Of a stretch of 64,000 nt of DNA, positions 1-7,395 are shown one piece after another. The notes under the pieces are model-generated. The model was not told the origin of the DNA and made no database searches. It saw only the letters and a program-made list of their open reading frames with translations. Source of the DNA: 20CM-2-55-15 sp963738025 (lineage in GTDB: Bacteria > Acidobacteriota > Terriglobia > 20CM-2-55-15). How positions within the stretch are numbered: the stretch's first letter is position 1; every line of letters starts with the position of its first letter. Location of the stretch: positions 469,264 through 533,263 of the forward strand of contig CAVTWA010000031.1 in the NCBI GenBank assembly GCA_963738025.1. The letters run 5' to 3'. A program made the translations under genes and the position numbers.

Positions 1-1
1 C

Positions 2-370
2 CGAATTCTGGACAGCCCTGCCGTACACAACTCCTTCGTTCAATTTGCATCACGCGCTCTGGACCTGAGAGTTTGGGTTGGACGATATGTGATCATGCCA
101 GATCACATTCATCTGTTTGCCGGATTTGGACCGGAATCGAAATCGGTTTCGATATGGATGAAGTCTCTGAAAAAATGCGATCTCGAAAACCCTGACAGCC
201 GCGACTTTTCGCGCGCCACACTGGCAGACATGCTTCTTCGATCATGTCATTCGGTCGGGGAATCTTACGATCAGAAGTGGCTGTATGTTCGCGAGAATCC
301 TGTCAGGGCAGGGCTCGTCACCTCAGCCGAAGACTGGCCTTATGCTGGTCAAATATACCTGCCGTTCTGA
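2..370 (+). pseudogene. REP-associated tyrosine transposase (RAYT, Y1_Tnp family), 5' truncated by window edge, frameshifted
   Basis: The frame is open from the first bases of the window, so the gene starts upstream. It reads RYVIMPDHIHLF, which holds the HxH metal-binding motif of the HUH (Y1) nucleases, and ends with YVRENPVRAGLV and WPYAG, the usual C-terminal block of RAYT proteins. The middle is out of frame. If one A is removed from the six-A run at 170-175, the other frame gives LKNAISKTL then PHWQTCFFDHVIRSG, the expected central block including the HWQ and FFDHV motifs. A missing G near 253 returns it to the first frame. Two compensating single-base indels therefore break an otherwise complete family match. 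They could be sequencing errors or real decay. RAYTs nick single-stranded DNA at REP hairpins, which suits the many palindromes in this window. A GTG at 89 is only an internal codon. Confidence 0.8.
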
Positions 371-690
371 GGTAAAGCGCGGTCATAGACCTTGCGTACA
401 ATTCGGAGTGGGGTTTGGATATGAACGAAATCAGAAGGTGGGATGCTAAGCCGATTTAGCCGATTTCAGCGGCGGGGCGGGCGTAACCGTCACGTTTGCC
501 ATTAGACCGGGACGTATCCTTTCAACCGGCGGAACACTTCCCCTAAATACTAAAACTTGCAGGCTGCGATATTGCCCGGCGTGTTCCAGACTCGTTGCCG
601 ATCGATGTGACATTTGGCGAAGCGGGGCTTTGCAACCCTTCCTTGCCGCAAATCAACATCGCGCTCGCCAAAGCAATGTCCCTGCGCGAC
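371..690. other. Intergenic stretch before the palindrome array
   Basis: No supported gene. A half copy of the dispersed GCGCGGTCATAGACC repeat lies directly after the transposase, near 378-393. Near 452-470 there are two near copies of AGCCGATTT. Nothing else is recognised. Long open frames that enter this stretch come from the array downstream. Confidence 0.5.
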
Positions 691-1183
691 ATAACTATCG
701 GACCTCGTGACAACTGTCTTCGGGCCTTTGATAACTACCATTGGCGCCGTGATAACTATCATACGAGCTTTGATAACTATCAAAGCCGCGATGATAACTA
801 TCACACGGGCTTTGACAACTATCAAAGCCGCGATGATAACTATCACACGGGCTTTGACAACTATCAAAGCCGCGATGATAACTGTCACGCGGGCTTTGAT
901 AACTATCAAAGCCGCGATGATAACTGTCACGCGGGCTTTGACAACTATCAAAGCCGCGATGATAACTATCACACGGGCTTTGACAACTATCAAAGTCGCC
1001 GTGATAACTGTCACACGGGCTTTGACAACTATCAAAGCCGCCGTGATAACTGTCACACGGGCTTTGATAACTATCAAAGTCGCCATGATAACTGTCACAC
1101 GGGCTTTGACAACTATCAAAGGCCTCGTGACGCATGTCACGCTGGCTTTGACAACTATCAAAGTCGCCATGATGACTATCACG
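691..1183. repeat. Array of 24 short palindromes at 21-bp spacing
   Basis: Twenty of 24 units contain GAYAACTRTC. Two unit types alternate: TTTGAYAACTATCAAA (arms TTTGATA/TATCAAA) and RTGATAACTRTCAC (arms GTGATA/TATCAC), which gives a 42-bp higher-order period. Taking the AACT centre, units lie at 693, 712, 733, 754, 775, 796, 817, 838 and so on every 21 bp to 1153 and 1174. Only the first interval (19 bp) differs. Units 1, 3, 22 and 24 are degenerate, as expected at array edges. Twenty-one bp is two turns of B-DNA, so all dyads face the same side of the helix, like operator, iteron or centromere arrays. Because 21 and 42 are multiples of three, long repeat ORFs appear on both strands; they are probably artefacts. 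It is not a CRISPR: there are no unique spacers. Confidence 0.9.
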
Positions 1184-1367
1184 CGTTTTTTTCGGCCCGC
1201 AAGGCTGCAACGAACCAGCTGCCGATTTGCAAAAAATGGGCTTCCGCGGCAAAACGATCGTTTTTGCGGCGGAACAAGTCGCTCTATTTCAGCAAGTTAA
1301 CATTTTTTTTCAGTCACTTTCCTTTCTGCCGGGATTTATATAAGTATGGGCCAAACAAAAGCGGCCA

Positions 1368-1589
1368 ATGATGAAGTTGAAAGGAATGATCATGAGCACG
1401 AGTACGAACACGAATCCGTTACCTCAAGATCCAGATGAACTGGTGGCGCTCGCACAGGCAATCGCCACGGTCCTGGAGGAAAAGCGGGAACGACTTAGGC
1501 ATCCGCCGATTCCGAGGGGCTGTTGCGCGTCAGTACCGCCGCGGCAACATATGCAATGGACAGATACCTTGCTGTCCTTTTCGCACTGA
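1368..1589 (+). CDS. Small hypothetical protein, doubtful
   Basis: A 73-residue frame starting with MMKLKG; a second start at residue 9 gives MSTSTNTNPLPQDPDELVAL. Residues 18-43 (PQDPDELVALAQAIATVLEEKRERLR) would form an acidic, heptad-like helix. The tail is Cys/Pro rich and looks out of frame. It lies just past the palindrome array and overlaps the N-terminal extension of the next gene's frame. A TATATAAG stretch sits upstream near 1336. It could be a small leader protein, the start of a longer frameshifted gene, or noise. No family is recognised. Confidence 0.25.
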   Translation: MMKLKGMIMSTSTNTNPLPQDPDELVALAQAIATVLEEKRERLRHPPIPRGCCASVPPRQHMQWTDTLLSFSH

Positions 1590-1648
1590 CGAAATCGACG
1601 GTGGCTGTGGACTGTCTCCACGAGGCGAGAACGAAATGTAATCGAACC

Positions 1649-2722
1649 ATGACGCACCTGCGCCGGCAGGTCGCACGTTGCATTTTTCGGGTCTGCCGCA
1701 CCTGGACGAACGTGATGTTGTCTGCGATGTTGTTCATTAGCTCTCGAGCATGGGGACAGACGGCAAGCGAATTGGGGAATACCGGGTTATGGAAGGTCAT
1801 AACAGCGGAGACGCTCGCTCCAGGACAGACTTCGTTCTCGACGTGGTATGACAGGATCAACCGGAATCCTGGAGCCCTCGTCGTCAGTACGACGGGCGTT
1901 TCAGCGGCGGGTGGAATCAGCGAGCGGCTGGAAGTCGGGGCATCGTTCGAGGCAAATCGCCGGATCGTCGTGGACCGGCCCGACCAGTTGAGCTTTGGAC
2001 AGCAGGCGCTCGGTTTTTTCGGCAGCCAGGTTCCTGGTTCTCCGCCGTTGCCCGGGGAACGTGTCGCGGGGAGCAGCCGTATGGGTCAATTGCGTTCGCC
2101 CGCGGTTCCGACCGGGACGCTGACCGGTGCTGCGGGCTATTACGATCTGCTGCCCTTTGCTGGTCTGGTGCCCGAGGGTGATGGAATCGGTCAGGTTTCC
2201 CTCGCACTCAAGTGGAAAATTCTGTCTGAGGCCGCTGGCGCGCCGCTTGGCCTTGCAGCGCGAGGCCATTTTGATATCCCGATCCGGAAGGGCATCGATT
2301 ATCTATTGCTTCATCCGACGGGAACTGCGGATCTGCAATTCGGCTTCGACGGCATTGTCAGCCGCAACATCGGCAGTACCGCCGCCCTGTACTGGAACGC
2401 CGGATACCGGCACATCAACCAACCTGTTCATGTCAGCGTCGTGCAGCTCGCGGACGAGGTGCCGCTCGCTTTCGGCTGGAATATCCCTCGCACGAACCGG
2501 ATTCAGTTCACGGGGGAGGCGACAGCGGAGGTATTCGTCGGCGCACATACCCCGAATACGACCTTCGGCGCCAAAGATCCGGTAGACCTGACGCTGGGAT
2601 TTCGTTTCGCAATTCGGCCGAGACTCACGCTCTCTGCCGGATACCGCCGGCCATTGAACCAGTACGGAGGGGATAAGAGCGGATTTGTGGTCAGCGCCGC
2701 CGTCAGCCCGCGGCGGCAATAA
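1649..2722 (+). CDS. Putative outer-membrane beta-barrel protein
   Basis: 357 residues from the ATG at 1649. The open frame continues upstream, but this start puts a signal peptide (basic start, hydrophobic VMLSAMLFI, then RAWGQ) at the N terminus. The mature part has alternating polar and hydrophobic strands with aromatic ends, such as GQVSLALKWKIL, GLAARGHFDIP, ALYWNAGYRH and LTLGFRFAIRPRLTLSAGYRRPL, typical of a transmembrane beta-barrel. No exact family is recognised. It is the first gene after the palindrome array and is followed 20 bp later by another secreted protein, so the two may be co-transcribed. A periplasmic or outer-membrane location is inferred. Confidence 0.6.
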   Translation: MTHLRRQVARCIFRVCRTWTNVMLSAMLFISSRAWGQTASELGNTGLWKVITAETLAPGQTSFSTWYDRINRNPGALVVSTTGVSAAGGISERLEVGASFEANRRIVVDRPDQLSFGQQALGFFGSQVPGSPPLPGERVAGSSRMGQLRSPAVPTGTLTGAAGYYDLLPFAGLVPEGDGIGQVSLALKWKILSEAAGAPLGLAARGHFDIPIRKGIDYLLLHPTGTADLQFGFDGIVSRNIGSTAALYWNAGYRHINQPVHVSVVQLADEVPLAFGWNIPRTNRIQFTGEATAEVFVGAHTPNTTFGAKDPVDLTLGFRFAIRPRLTLSAGYRRPLNQYGGDKSGFVVSAAVSPRRQ

Positions 2723-2742
2723 TCGGGTACAATGGAGCGCCT

Positions 2743-3369
2743 ATGAAGCACAGAGTATTATCGATTTTAGCTTCAGTTTTGTTCGTGGCCGCGCCGGTAT
2801 TTGCCCAGGAAACGGTCTACCCCATTCCCCCGAAATCGGATGTTCCCACGCTCCTAACCGAAGATCACATGGGATTTGTTGTCGAGCGAAGCTTCGATCA
2901 CAAACTGACAATAGGGTTCCCGTCGATGGACAAGGCCTGGTTCATCCCGGGTACCCGCACGAGATTGCTTGTGTTATGGCTCCGCATCGAGAATCTGTCC
3001 TCGAATCCCTTGCAGCTGAATGTTGCAAAATTTACCAGCACCGACGAGACCGGGCAGGTGTACGCCCCGCTCAGTTCGCAGGAAGCGTTCGACCGGATCA
3101 TGGCCGGGGTGGACGGGGCCGAACCTACCCTCGCAACAAAAACTCTCAATCGAATATCTCTTGGACGGGCCGGTAATAAGGTCACGGCGGAACAAATCAA
3201 AGAGGACATCCAGCGGTACGGCATACAGACCGGTACGATTCCAGCCCGCGGTATACAGGACGGTCTTATTTATTTTGAAGCGCCTCGAAAGAAGAAGTTC
3301 AATGTGAATGTCTCGGTCGGGGACCTGTGGTCCAAGCCATTCACGTTTTCCACTTCGAAGCCAAAATAA
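2743..3369 (+). CDS. Secreted hypothetical protein, DUF4352-like beta-sandwich
   Basis: 208 residues with a clear signal peptide: MKHRV, a hydrophobic stretch and a VFAQ cleavage site near residue 22. Residues 75-110 (RTRLLVLWLRIENLSSNPLQLNVAKF, then TDETGQVYAPL) resemble the DUF4352/telomeric-repeat-like immunoglobulin fold, in which a protein protects or binds surface ligands. The C-terminal half has GTIPARGIQDGLIYFEAP, also seen in that fold. It sits 20 bp after the barrel gene on the same strand. It ends before two GCGCGGTC palindromes that may terminate transcription. The function is unknown; an extracytoplasmic location is well supported. Confidence 0.65.
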   Translation: MKHRVLSILASVLFVAAPVFAQETVYPIPPKSDVPTLLTEDHMGFVVERSFDHKLTIGFPSMDKAWFIPGTRTRLLVLWLRIENLSSNPLQLNVAKFTSTDETGQVYAPLSSQEAFDRIMAGVDGAEPTLATKTLNRISLGRAGNKVTAEQIKEDIQRYGIQTGTIPARGIQDGLIYFEAPRKKKFNVNVSVGDLWSKPFTFSTSKPK

Positions 3370-3374
3370 CTGCA

Positions 3375-3435
3375 GGCGCGGTCTGTGACCGCGCCTGGTT
3401 GCTGAATCCGGAAAATGCGCGGTCGTAGACCGCGC
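3375..3435. repeat. Two REP-like palindromes (GCGCGGTC-GACCGCGC)
   Basis: GGCGCGGTCTGTGACCGCGCC at 3375-3395 and GCGCGGTCGTAGACCGCGC at 3417-3435 are near-perfect palindromes in the gap between two convergent genes. The same sequence recurs near 378, 5115, 5313, 13841, 42886, 43258 and 56890. It can fold into a strong hairpin and may act as a transcription stop. Confidence 0.8.
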
Positions 3436-3441
3436 CTACAG

Positions 3442-4209
3442 TTAGAGCCCGTTCTTGGCGACTGTTCCCACCCCGACATTGTGGTAATCGTAATGAATCT
3501 GCATCGACACGTCTCCGAAGAGCCGGACGTCGCTAGTAGAGTCGACCTTGTCGGTCAGCCAGATGCCATTGATGCGGCTGTAATGCCAATCGACTTCCGC
3601 GCGTGAAATCCAAAGCGAGACGTGCTTTGAAGGGACTCCGTGAACCCGGCACACGGCGTAGTCTTCCGCATCCAGCCAAACCTCGCCTTCGACCAGAAAT
3701 TTATCGTTGCGGCGAGGCTTCAATGCCAGATGCCAGCAGCGGCGGCCTTCGCATGCGTCGGAACCAAGAAGAGTGAACTGGTAGTTTTCCGGAATGACAT
3801 CGGCTTGATCCTTTGAGGAGAACTCCGATTCCGCGGCGAGAATTTTGAGAAACACATGCTCACGGATGAACGCGGAACCGTCCTGGCGCACCACCGTTGA
3901 CTGCATCGATCCTGGAGAGCGGAAGATCGTGTCGACTTCGAGGGTCGAATCGATGTTGAACCGGTGGTTGGTGGCGTAGAAGAGGCGGTGTGCCTGATAT
4001 TCCCGCAGTGCCAGGTCCTGCCAACGCCGGTGAGCCATCATCCGGGCCAACAGTTCGTCGACAAACCCCTGCGTTTTATCGCCGACTACAGAAAACTTCT
4101 GTGAGAATGCTGAATCTACACGAACAGGAGTCCCAATGACTGCAACGAGGATGGAGAACGAAACAGCCATTGCGCCAACACCAACACTCGACGCCACTCG
4201 CTTCCACAT
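3442..4209 (-). CDS. LolA-like periplasmic protein
   Basis: About 255 residues from the ATG at 4209 (an earlier in-frame ATG at 4266 is possible). The N terminus MWKRVASS plus a long hydrophobic run is a signal peptide or anchor. The body has the order seen in LolA/LolB-fold outer-membrane lipoprotein-sorting-like proteins: strands around YQAHRLFYATNHRFNIDSTLEVDTIFRSPGS, then GSDACEGRRCWHLALKPRRNDKFLVEGEVWLDAEDYAVCRVHG, and a late INGIWLTDKVDSTSDVRLFG. The WLD.EDY segment is characteristic of this fold in Acidobacteria and Bacteroidetes. Two Cys (SDACEGRRCW) could form a disulfide. It is convergent with the preceding secreted-protein gene. The ligand is unknown. Confidence 0.6.
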   Translation of the reverse strand: MWKRVASSVGVGAMAVSFSILVAVIGTPVRVDSAFSQKFSVVGDKTQGFVDELLARMMAHRRWQDLALREYQAHRLFYATNHRFNIDSTLEVDTIFRSPGSMQSTVVRQDGSAFIREHVFLKILAAESEFSSKDQADVIPENYQFTLLGSDACEGRRCWHLALKPRRNDKFLVEGEVWLDAEDYAVCRVHGVPSKHVSLWISRAEVDWHYSRINGIWLTDKVDSTSDVRLFGDVSMQIHYDYHNVGVGTVAKNGL

Positions 4210-4363
4210 AGGACCGGAAAGAGCACGCAAGATTCCAGCAGAATCGTGCTGGGACAACGGCTGCACGCCACGGCGGATTCAACATCCGCCGCGGCGCCGG
4301 CCGTAACGTGCTGTTCCACTAATAGCCTTTCGGTTCTCGCGGCTTGGTCTGGCGTGCCCACTG

Positions 4364-4624
4364 TCAGGCAGATTGCCGGACTGGAGTAGCCCAGCTGACG
4401 GTCAACAACCGGCCGCCAAATTCTTTTCCGTTCAGTGAACGAACTGCGAGTTCGGCGAGCCCGTCTTCTTCCAGCTCGACGAAACCAAATCCGCGTGGCT
4501 TGCTGGTCGCGCGGTCCTGGATAAATTCCACACAGCGCGTCCTGAAACCCTGAGTTACGAACCACTCCGATAGCGCGTCTTCGTTTTTACTAAAAGGGAT
4601 ATTACCTACAAACAATCGATTCAA
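4364..4624 (-). CDS. RRM-domain RNA-binding protein
   Basis: A single RNA recognition motif of about 86 residues. RNP2 is LFVGNI (residues 4-9) and RNP1 is RGFGFVEL (about residues 44-51), with the usual helix LSEWFVTQGF between and the AVRSLNGKEFGGRLLTVSWA ending. Such small RRM proteins in bacteria bind single-stranded RNA; the cyanobacterial ones respond to cold. I chose the TTG start at 4624 because GGAGGTG lies about 5 bases upstream and the protein then begins MNRLFVGNI. An ATG at 4672 would add 16 residues unlike the family. A hairpin lies in the upstream leader at 4726-4746. Confidence 0.85.
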   Translation of the reverse strand: MNRLFVGNIPFSKNEDALSEWFVTQGFRTRCVEFIQDRATSKPRGFGFVELEEDGLAELAVRSLNGKEFGGRLLTVSWATPVRQSA

Positions 4625-4725
4625 ATCGCACCTCCAGTCGGTAGGTGTCTGAATATGACACTTCGAAGACAAGCGGTATCCAGCGTTATCCGAGAGGCGT
4701 GTAGGACTAGTGCGCGCAGGCTCAA

Positions 4726-4746
4726 GGTGGTAACTGCAGTACCACC
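4726..4746. promoter_or_regulatory. Hairpin in the leader between the RRM gene and the PilZ gene
   Basis: GGTGGTA, ACTGCAG, TACCACC: a perfect 7-bp stem with a 7-base loop that itself holds CTGCAG. It lies about 100 bases upstream of the RRM start on the minus strand and about 45 bases upstream of the divergent PilZ start. It could be an operator dyad or a leader RNA structure; no T run follows, so a terminator is less likely. Confidence 0.4.
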
Positions 4747-4788
4747 CTTAAGCGGCCCACTGTATACAGCCGACGGAAACGGAGGCCT

Positions 4789-5112
4789 ATGAGTGATATA
4801 GAGAGAAGACGATCTCTCCGCGTCCCATTCTTTCAAAGCGTGTGTCATTCATGCCGTGAACCGGGACATTCCAGTCAAGATCGTCGACCTGAGCTCCCTC
4901 GGAGCATTATTCAGTCTCGACATGCTGGCGCCCGATTCAGGTACGGTGGTCACCGATCAGCAGGTCGAGCTGTCGATTCAGGCACAACGCTTCGTCGTAC
5001 AAGTTGCAGGGCGAGTCGTCCGGACGAGTCAGGAATTTGTGCGGTGGGATTCCTGGCCGATTCCGATGCTGCACGGAAAATCGAAGAAAAACTGAAGTCG
5101 ACCCACGTATAA
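4789..5112 (+). pseudogene. PilZ-domain protein, broken by two compensating frameshifts
   Basis: The first frame starts MSDIERRRSLRVPF, the RxxxR part of a PilZ c-di-GMP site. The match then moves to another frame: FKACVIHAVNRD, then IVDLSSLGALF (the D/NxSxxG half of the site) and GRVVRT. It returns to the first frame as CAVGFLADSDAARKIEEKL. The shifts lie near 4834 (one extra T in TTCTTT) and near 5040. Put together the protein is a complete PilZ domain of about 107 residues. PilZ proteins bind cyclic di-GMP and adjust motility, secretion or polysaccharide output. A diguanylate cyclase is encoded at 47733. Start with GGAGGCCT upstream at 4781. Error or decay cannot be separated here. Confidence 0.7.
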
Positions 5113-5113
5113 G

Positions 5114-5325
5114 AGCGGTCTATGACCAGAGCTGTTCAAAATAAGGACCAATGTAGTGGTGAGCGTGTTCACAGTCCCCGCCTGACTCAGGCGGGGACTG
5201 GTCCACCAGTATTCCAGGTAAACCACCTGTACGTCGCATCCACTACATTCAAACCTTTACCAGCCGCCACTTTGTGGCTCCCCGTCCATTCTGTCTTGGA
5301 GACGAATGATCTATGACCGCGCCTA
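5114..5325. mobile_element. MITE-like element, copy 1 (about 212 bp)
   Basis: The ends are inverted: GCGGTCTATGACCAGAGCTG on the left and, read from the other strand, GCGGTCATAGATCATTCGTC on the right, both followed by a CAAAA/CAAGA stretch. Inside is a perfect hairpin CCCCGCCTGACTCAGGCGGGG near 5178-5198 and the block CGCATCCACTACATTCAAAC near 5233. Both are shared with the element at 42886-43271, and the inner part with 50340-50480. No protein is encoded. It lies directly between the stop codons of two convergent genes. Confidence 0.65.
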
Positions 5326-5332
5326 CAGCGCT

Positions 5333-6562
5333 TTACATGAAGTTTGGCGTGTGGCTCCTGGAAACGTCCTCCGCCTCGGCTGGAGAGAATCCGATCATTT
5401 GAAGGCGCTTGATCCGATTCTCGTGCATCGCCCCATACAACTGACGAACTGCCTTGACGCCCTTCGGCAGCGAAGCCGCGTTCAGTCCTCCAGCTGCCAG
5501 AATCACCAGAGACTCTTCGACCAACGGATTTACCGTCCGAATCTCAGCCAGGGCGGCTGCACGCTCGCGAGCTGCGGCGGTGAGGCGCCGCTTGACGGCG
5601 GAATCGGACTCGACGGCATGTTTCATGTGCGCCAACGCGAAATGGACGTGGCGCGCCTCGTCTACCCGCGTGCGACGGGCGATCTCGGCGGTCACAGTGT
5701 CGGGAGCATGTGCTTCGATGAACTTCAGAAGATCGAGGAATGTTCCTTCACCGAGCACGCTCAACAGAAAGCCGGCTTCAAGAAAATCCTCCCGGTCCAG
5801 CAAGGTCTTGAGAGACCGTTGCGTCGAGGCCGATGAGAATTGGAGTCCCATGCCATTGGACAATGCGCGCCGCAGAAACACTTCGATGTGACGCGCCTCG
5901 TCCCGGATTTGCGTCGCCAGAAATAACACGGTCTCGGCAAAATACGGATGGATTCGAGAAATCCATTTTGCCGGAACGTACAAGGCAGCAAATTCGTTCT
6001 CTGCCAGAAAGGTCATCAGCTGGCAGGTCGATCGCTCGAGCTCCGGGTCGATTTCTTTCAAATCCTTCCAAGGGATATCGTTGAGACCATTCCATTGTGC
6101 GGCCCCCGCCTGGTCGTAAAAGCCAGTCGCGTCCTTGTTCCATGCCTCGCCTGCGTCCAGCACGTCGAATGAGAACGGGGGACTTCCCTTCTCCACCACT
6201 GCGCCCCTTGGAGAAAAGCCCGTTTCGGGATTCGCACGAAACGGAATCTGCGCAGCCGCGTTTGAAACAAGCTGTTGCGTATCTGGTGTGCTCGAGTCAC
6301 CAGCGACGGATGTAATGATCCTCTGAGCGTCGCCGCGTTCGATAAAACATCGGACGATTCCATCCTCAACCTGCAATCCATTCCAGCGATGCGCCATTAA
6401 GCGAGCCCACGCCCGCAGGTCGTGCTCGATGGCTCGATCGTCAGAGCGAATCTCCAGAATCTGGCCAGCGGAGAGCGCGTCGAGTTTACGCGCGAGAAGA
6501 ACTTCGAGGCCCTCTCCAAAAGAAAGAGACGCAGCCTCGCAGACGGCATCCGCAGATCGCAT
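5333..6562 (-). CDS. TusA-like N-terminal domain fused to a ferritin-like diiron-type domain
   Basis: 409 residues. Residues about 9-75 (LSFGEGLEVLLARKLDALSAGQILEIRS, RAWARLMAHRWNGL) match the TusA/SirA fold, but the CPxP cysteine of sulfur-carrier TusA is not evident. From about residue 185 the ferritin-like part has ENEFAALYVPAKW, QIRDEARHIEVF and, in the second half, EGTFLDLLKFIEAHAPD and DEARHVHFALAHM: paired E and DEARH motifs that could hold two iron atoms. It overlaps the PhnD-like gene by one base, so it is translationally coupled as the last gene of a four-gene unit. Possible roles are oxygenase or oxidase chemistry on a sulfur or nitrogen compound; the substrate is unknown. The two domain calls are from motifs, the function is open. 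Confidence 0.7.
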   Translation of the reverse strand: MRSADAVCEAASLSFGEGLEVLLARKLDALSAGQILEIRSDDRAIEHDLRAWARLMAHRWNGLQVEDGIVRCFIERGDAQRIITSVAGDSSTPDTQQLVSNAAAQIPFRANPETGFSPRGAVVEKGSPPFSFDVLDAGEAWNKDATGFYDQAGAAQWNGLNDIPWKDLKEIDPELERSTCQLMTFLAENEFAALYVPAKWISRIHPYFAETVLFLATQIRDEARHIEVFLRRALSNGMGLQFSSASTQRSLKTLLDREDFLEAGFLLSVLGEGTFLDLLKFIEAHAPDTVTAEIARRTRVDEARHVHFALAHMKHAVESDSAVKRRLTAAARERAAALAEIRTVNPLVEESLVILAAGGLNAASLPKGVKAVRQLYGAMHENRIKRLQMIGFSPAEAEDVSRSHTPNFM

Positions 6563-7395
6563 CAGCCGTTGCTGTTGAAGTATCCGAGCGCCTCTACTGC
6601 GTCGAACAGCGGTTTATAACCTTCGAGCTGCGGACGAACCCAGCGCTTCAACCCTTCCATGTCCATGATGGGACGGTGTTCGGGATTGTTATAGTCCATC
6701 TGCAGCAACGTTTCCGTCCATCGCTCCAGAGCACTGTCGTAACGCTCCTCGAGAACGGTAAAGTTACAATGACAATACGCTGGCGAGGTCCAGATCGCCT
6801 TGACTTTGCTCCGATCGACACCGCCTTCGCTCAGCACTCGAGCCCAATATTGATCGCCGACGGCGCCGGCATCCGTTTGTCCCTTGACGATCGATTCCAG
6901 AACCGCAACTTCACTCGTGCCGGTATCCCCGTGCTTTCCCACGTCGAGATCGAAACGCGTGAGTCTGAGGTCTTTCTCAGGATCAGCCCCGTTCATTCTC
7001 AGAAAATACGCCGGAAGGATGGCTGCCTGACCGGAATCCCTGCTGCCCAGTGCAAAGCGCTTGCCTTTAAGGTCCGAAATTGTGTTAATTCCGGAATCCG
7101 TTCTTGCGACAACAACCGTTGTAAAAGCCAGATCCGTGTCGCGCATGGCCAGCACCCTGCAATGTCCGCCAGTCCGGCGATGCACGCGCACATATGCAAG
7201 ATTCGTATTCCAGGCGATATCGATGGTGCCCTTCAATAGTGCTTCGACCTGGGCTTCATAATTCGAGAAGAGGACGTAATCGTTTGGCACTCCGCGCACC
7301 CTAAAGAAGTCGTTGATCATTTCCCAGATCGTCACGACTTTGGGATCGTATGCCACTGCGCCAACGGCTATGCGGTTCGACATTGGGGCGCTCAA
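6562..7395 (-). CDS. PhnD-like substrate-binding protein without signal peptide
   Basis: 277 residues with the periplasmic-binding-protein II fold of PhnD-type phosphate/phosphite/phosphonate proteins: VGAVAYDPKVVTIWEMINDFF, then YEAQVEALLKGTIDIAWNTNLAYV, SDLKGKRFALGSRDSGQAAILPAYFL and VKGQTDAGAVGDQYWARVL. There is no hydrophobic signal sequence after MSAPMSNRIAV, and no ABC permease or ATPase lies next to it. It may therefore act as a cytoplasmic ligand-binding or sensor protein, or the start may lie elsewhere. The start codon overlaps the stop of the acyl-CoA dehydrogenase-like gene (ATGA) and its end overlaps the next gene by one base, indicating tight co-translation in the unit. Confidence 0.75.
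   Translation of the reverse strand: MSAPMSNRIAVGAVAYDPKVVTIWEMINDFFRVRGVPNDYVLFSNYEAQVEALLKGTIDIAWNTNLAYVRVHRRTGGHCRVLAMRDTDLAFTTVVVARTDSGINTISDLKGKRFALGSRDSGQAAILPAYFLRMNGADPEKDLRLTRFDLDVGKHGDTGTSEVAVLESIVKGQTDAGAVGDQYWARVLSEGGVDRSKVKAIWTSPAYCHCNFTVLEERYDSALERWTETLLQMDYNNPEHRPIMDMEGLKRWVRPQLEGYKPLFDAVEALGYFNSNG

Noticed and set aside
691..1183. CRISPR array
   Set aside because: Units are near identical with no unique spacers, are palindromic themselves and follow each other directly at 21 bp; no cas genes are seen.
595..1371. 258-residue repeat protein on the plus strand
   Set aside because: The frame is open only because the repeat period is divisible by three; comparable frames exist on the other strand and substitutions do not favour one frame.
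1435..1641. 68-residue plus-strand ORF overlapping the barrel gene
   Set aside because: Basic, composition unlike the neighbours and overlapped by the better barrel gene start.
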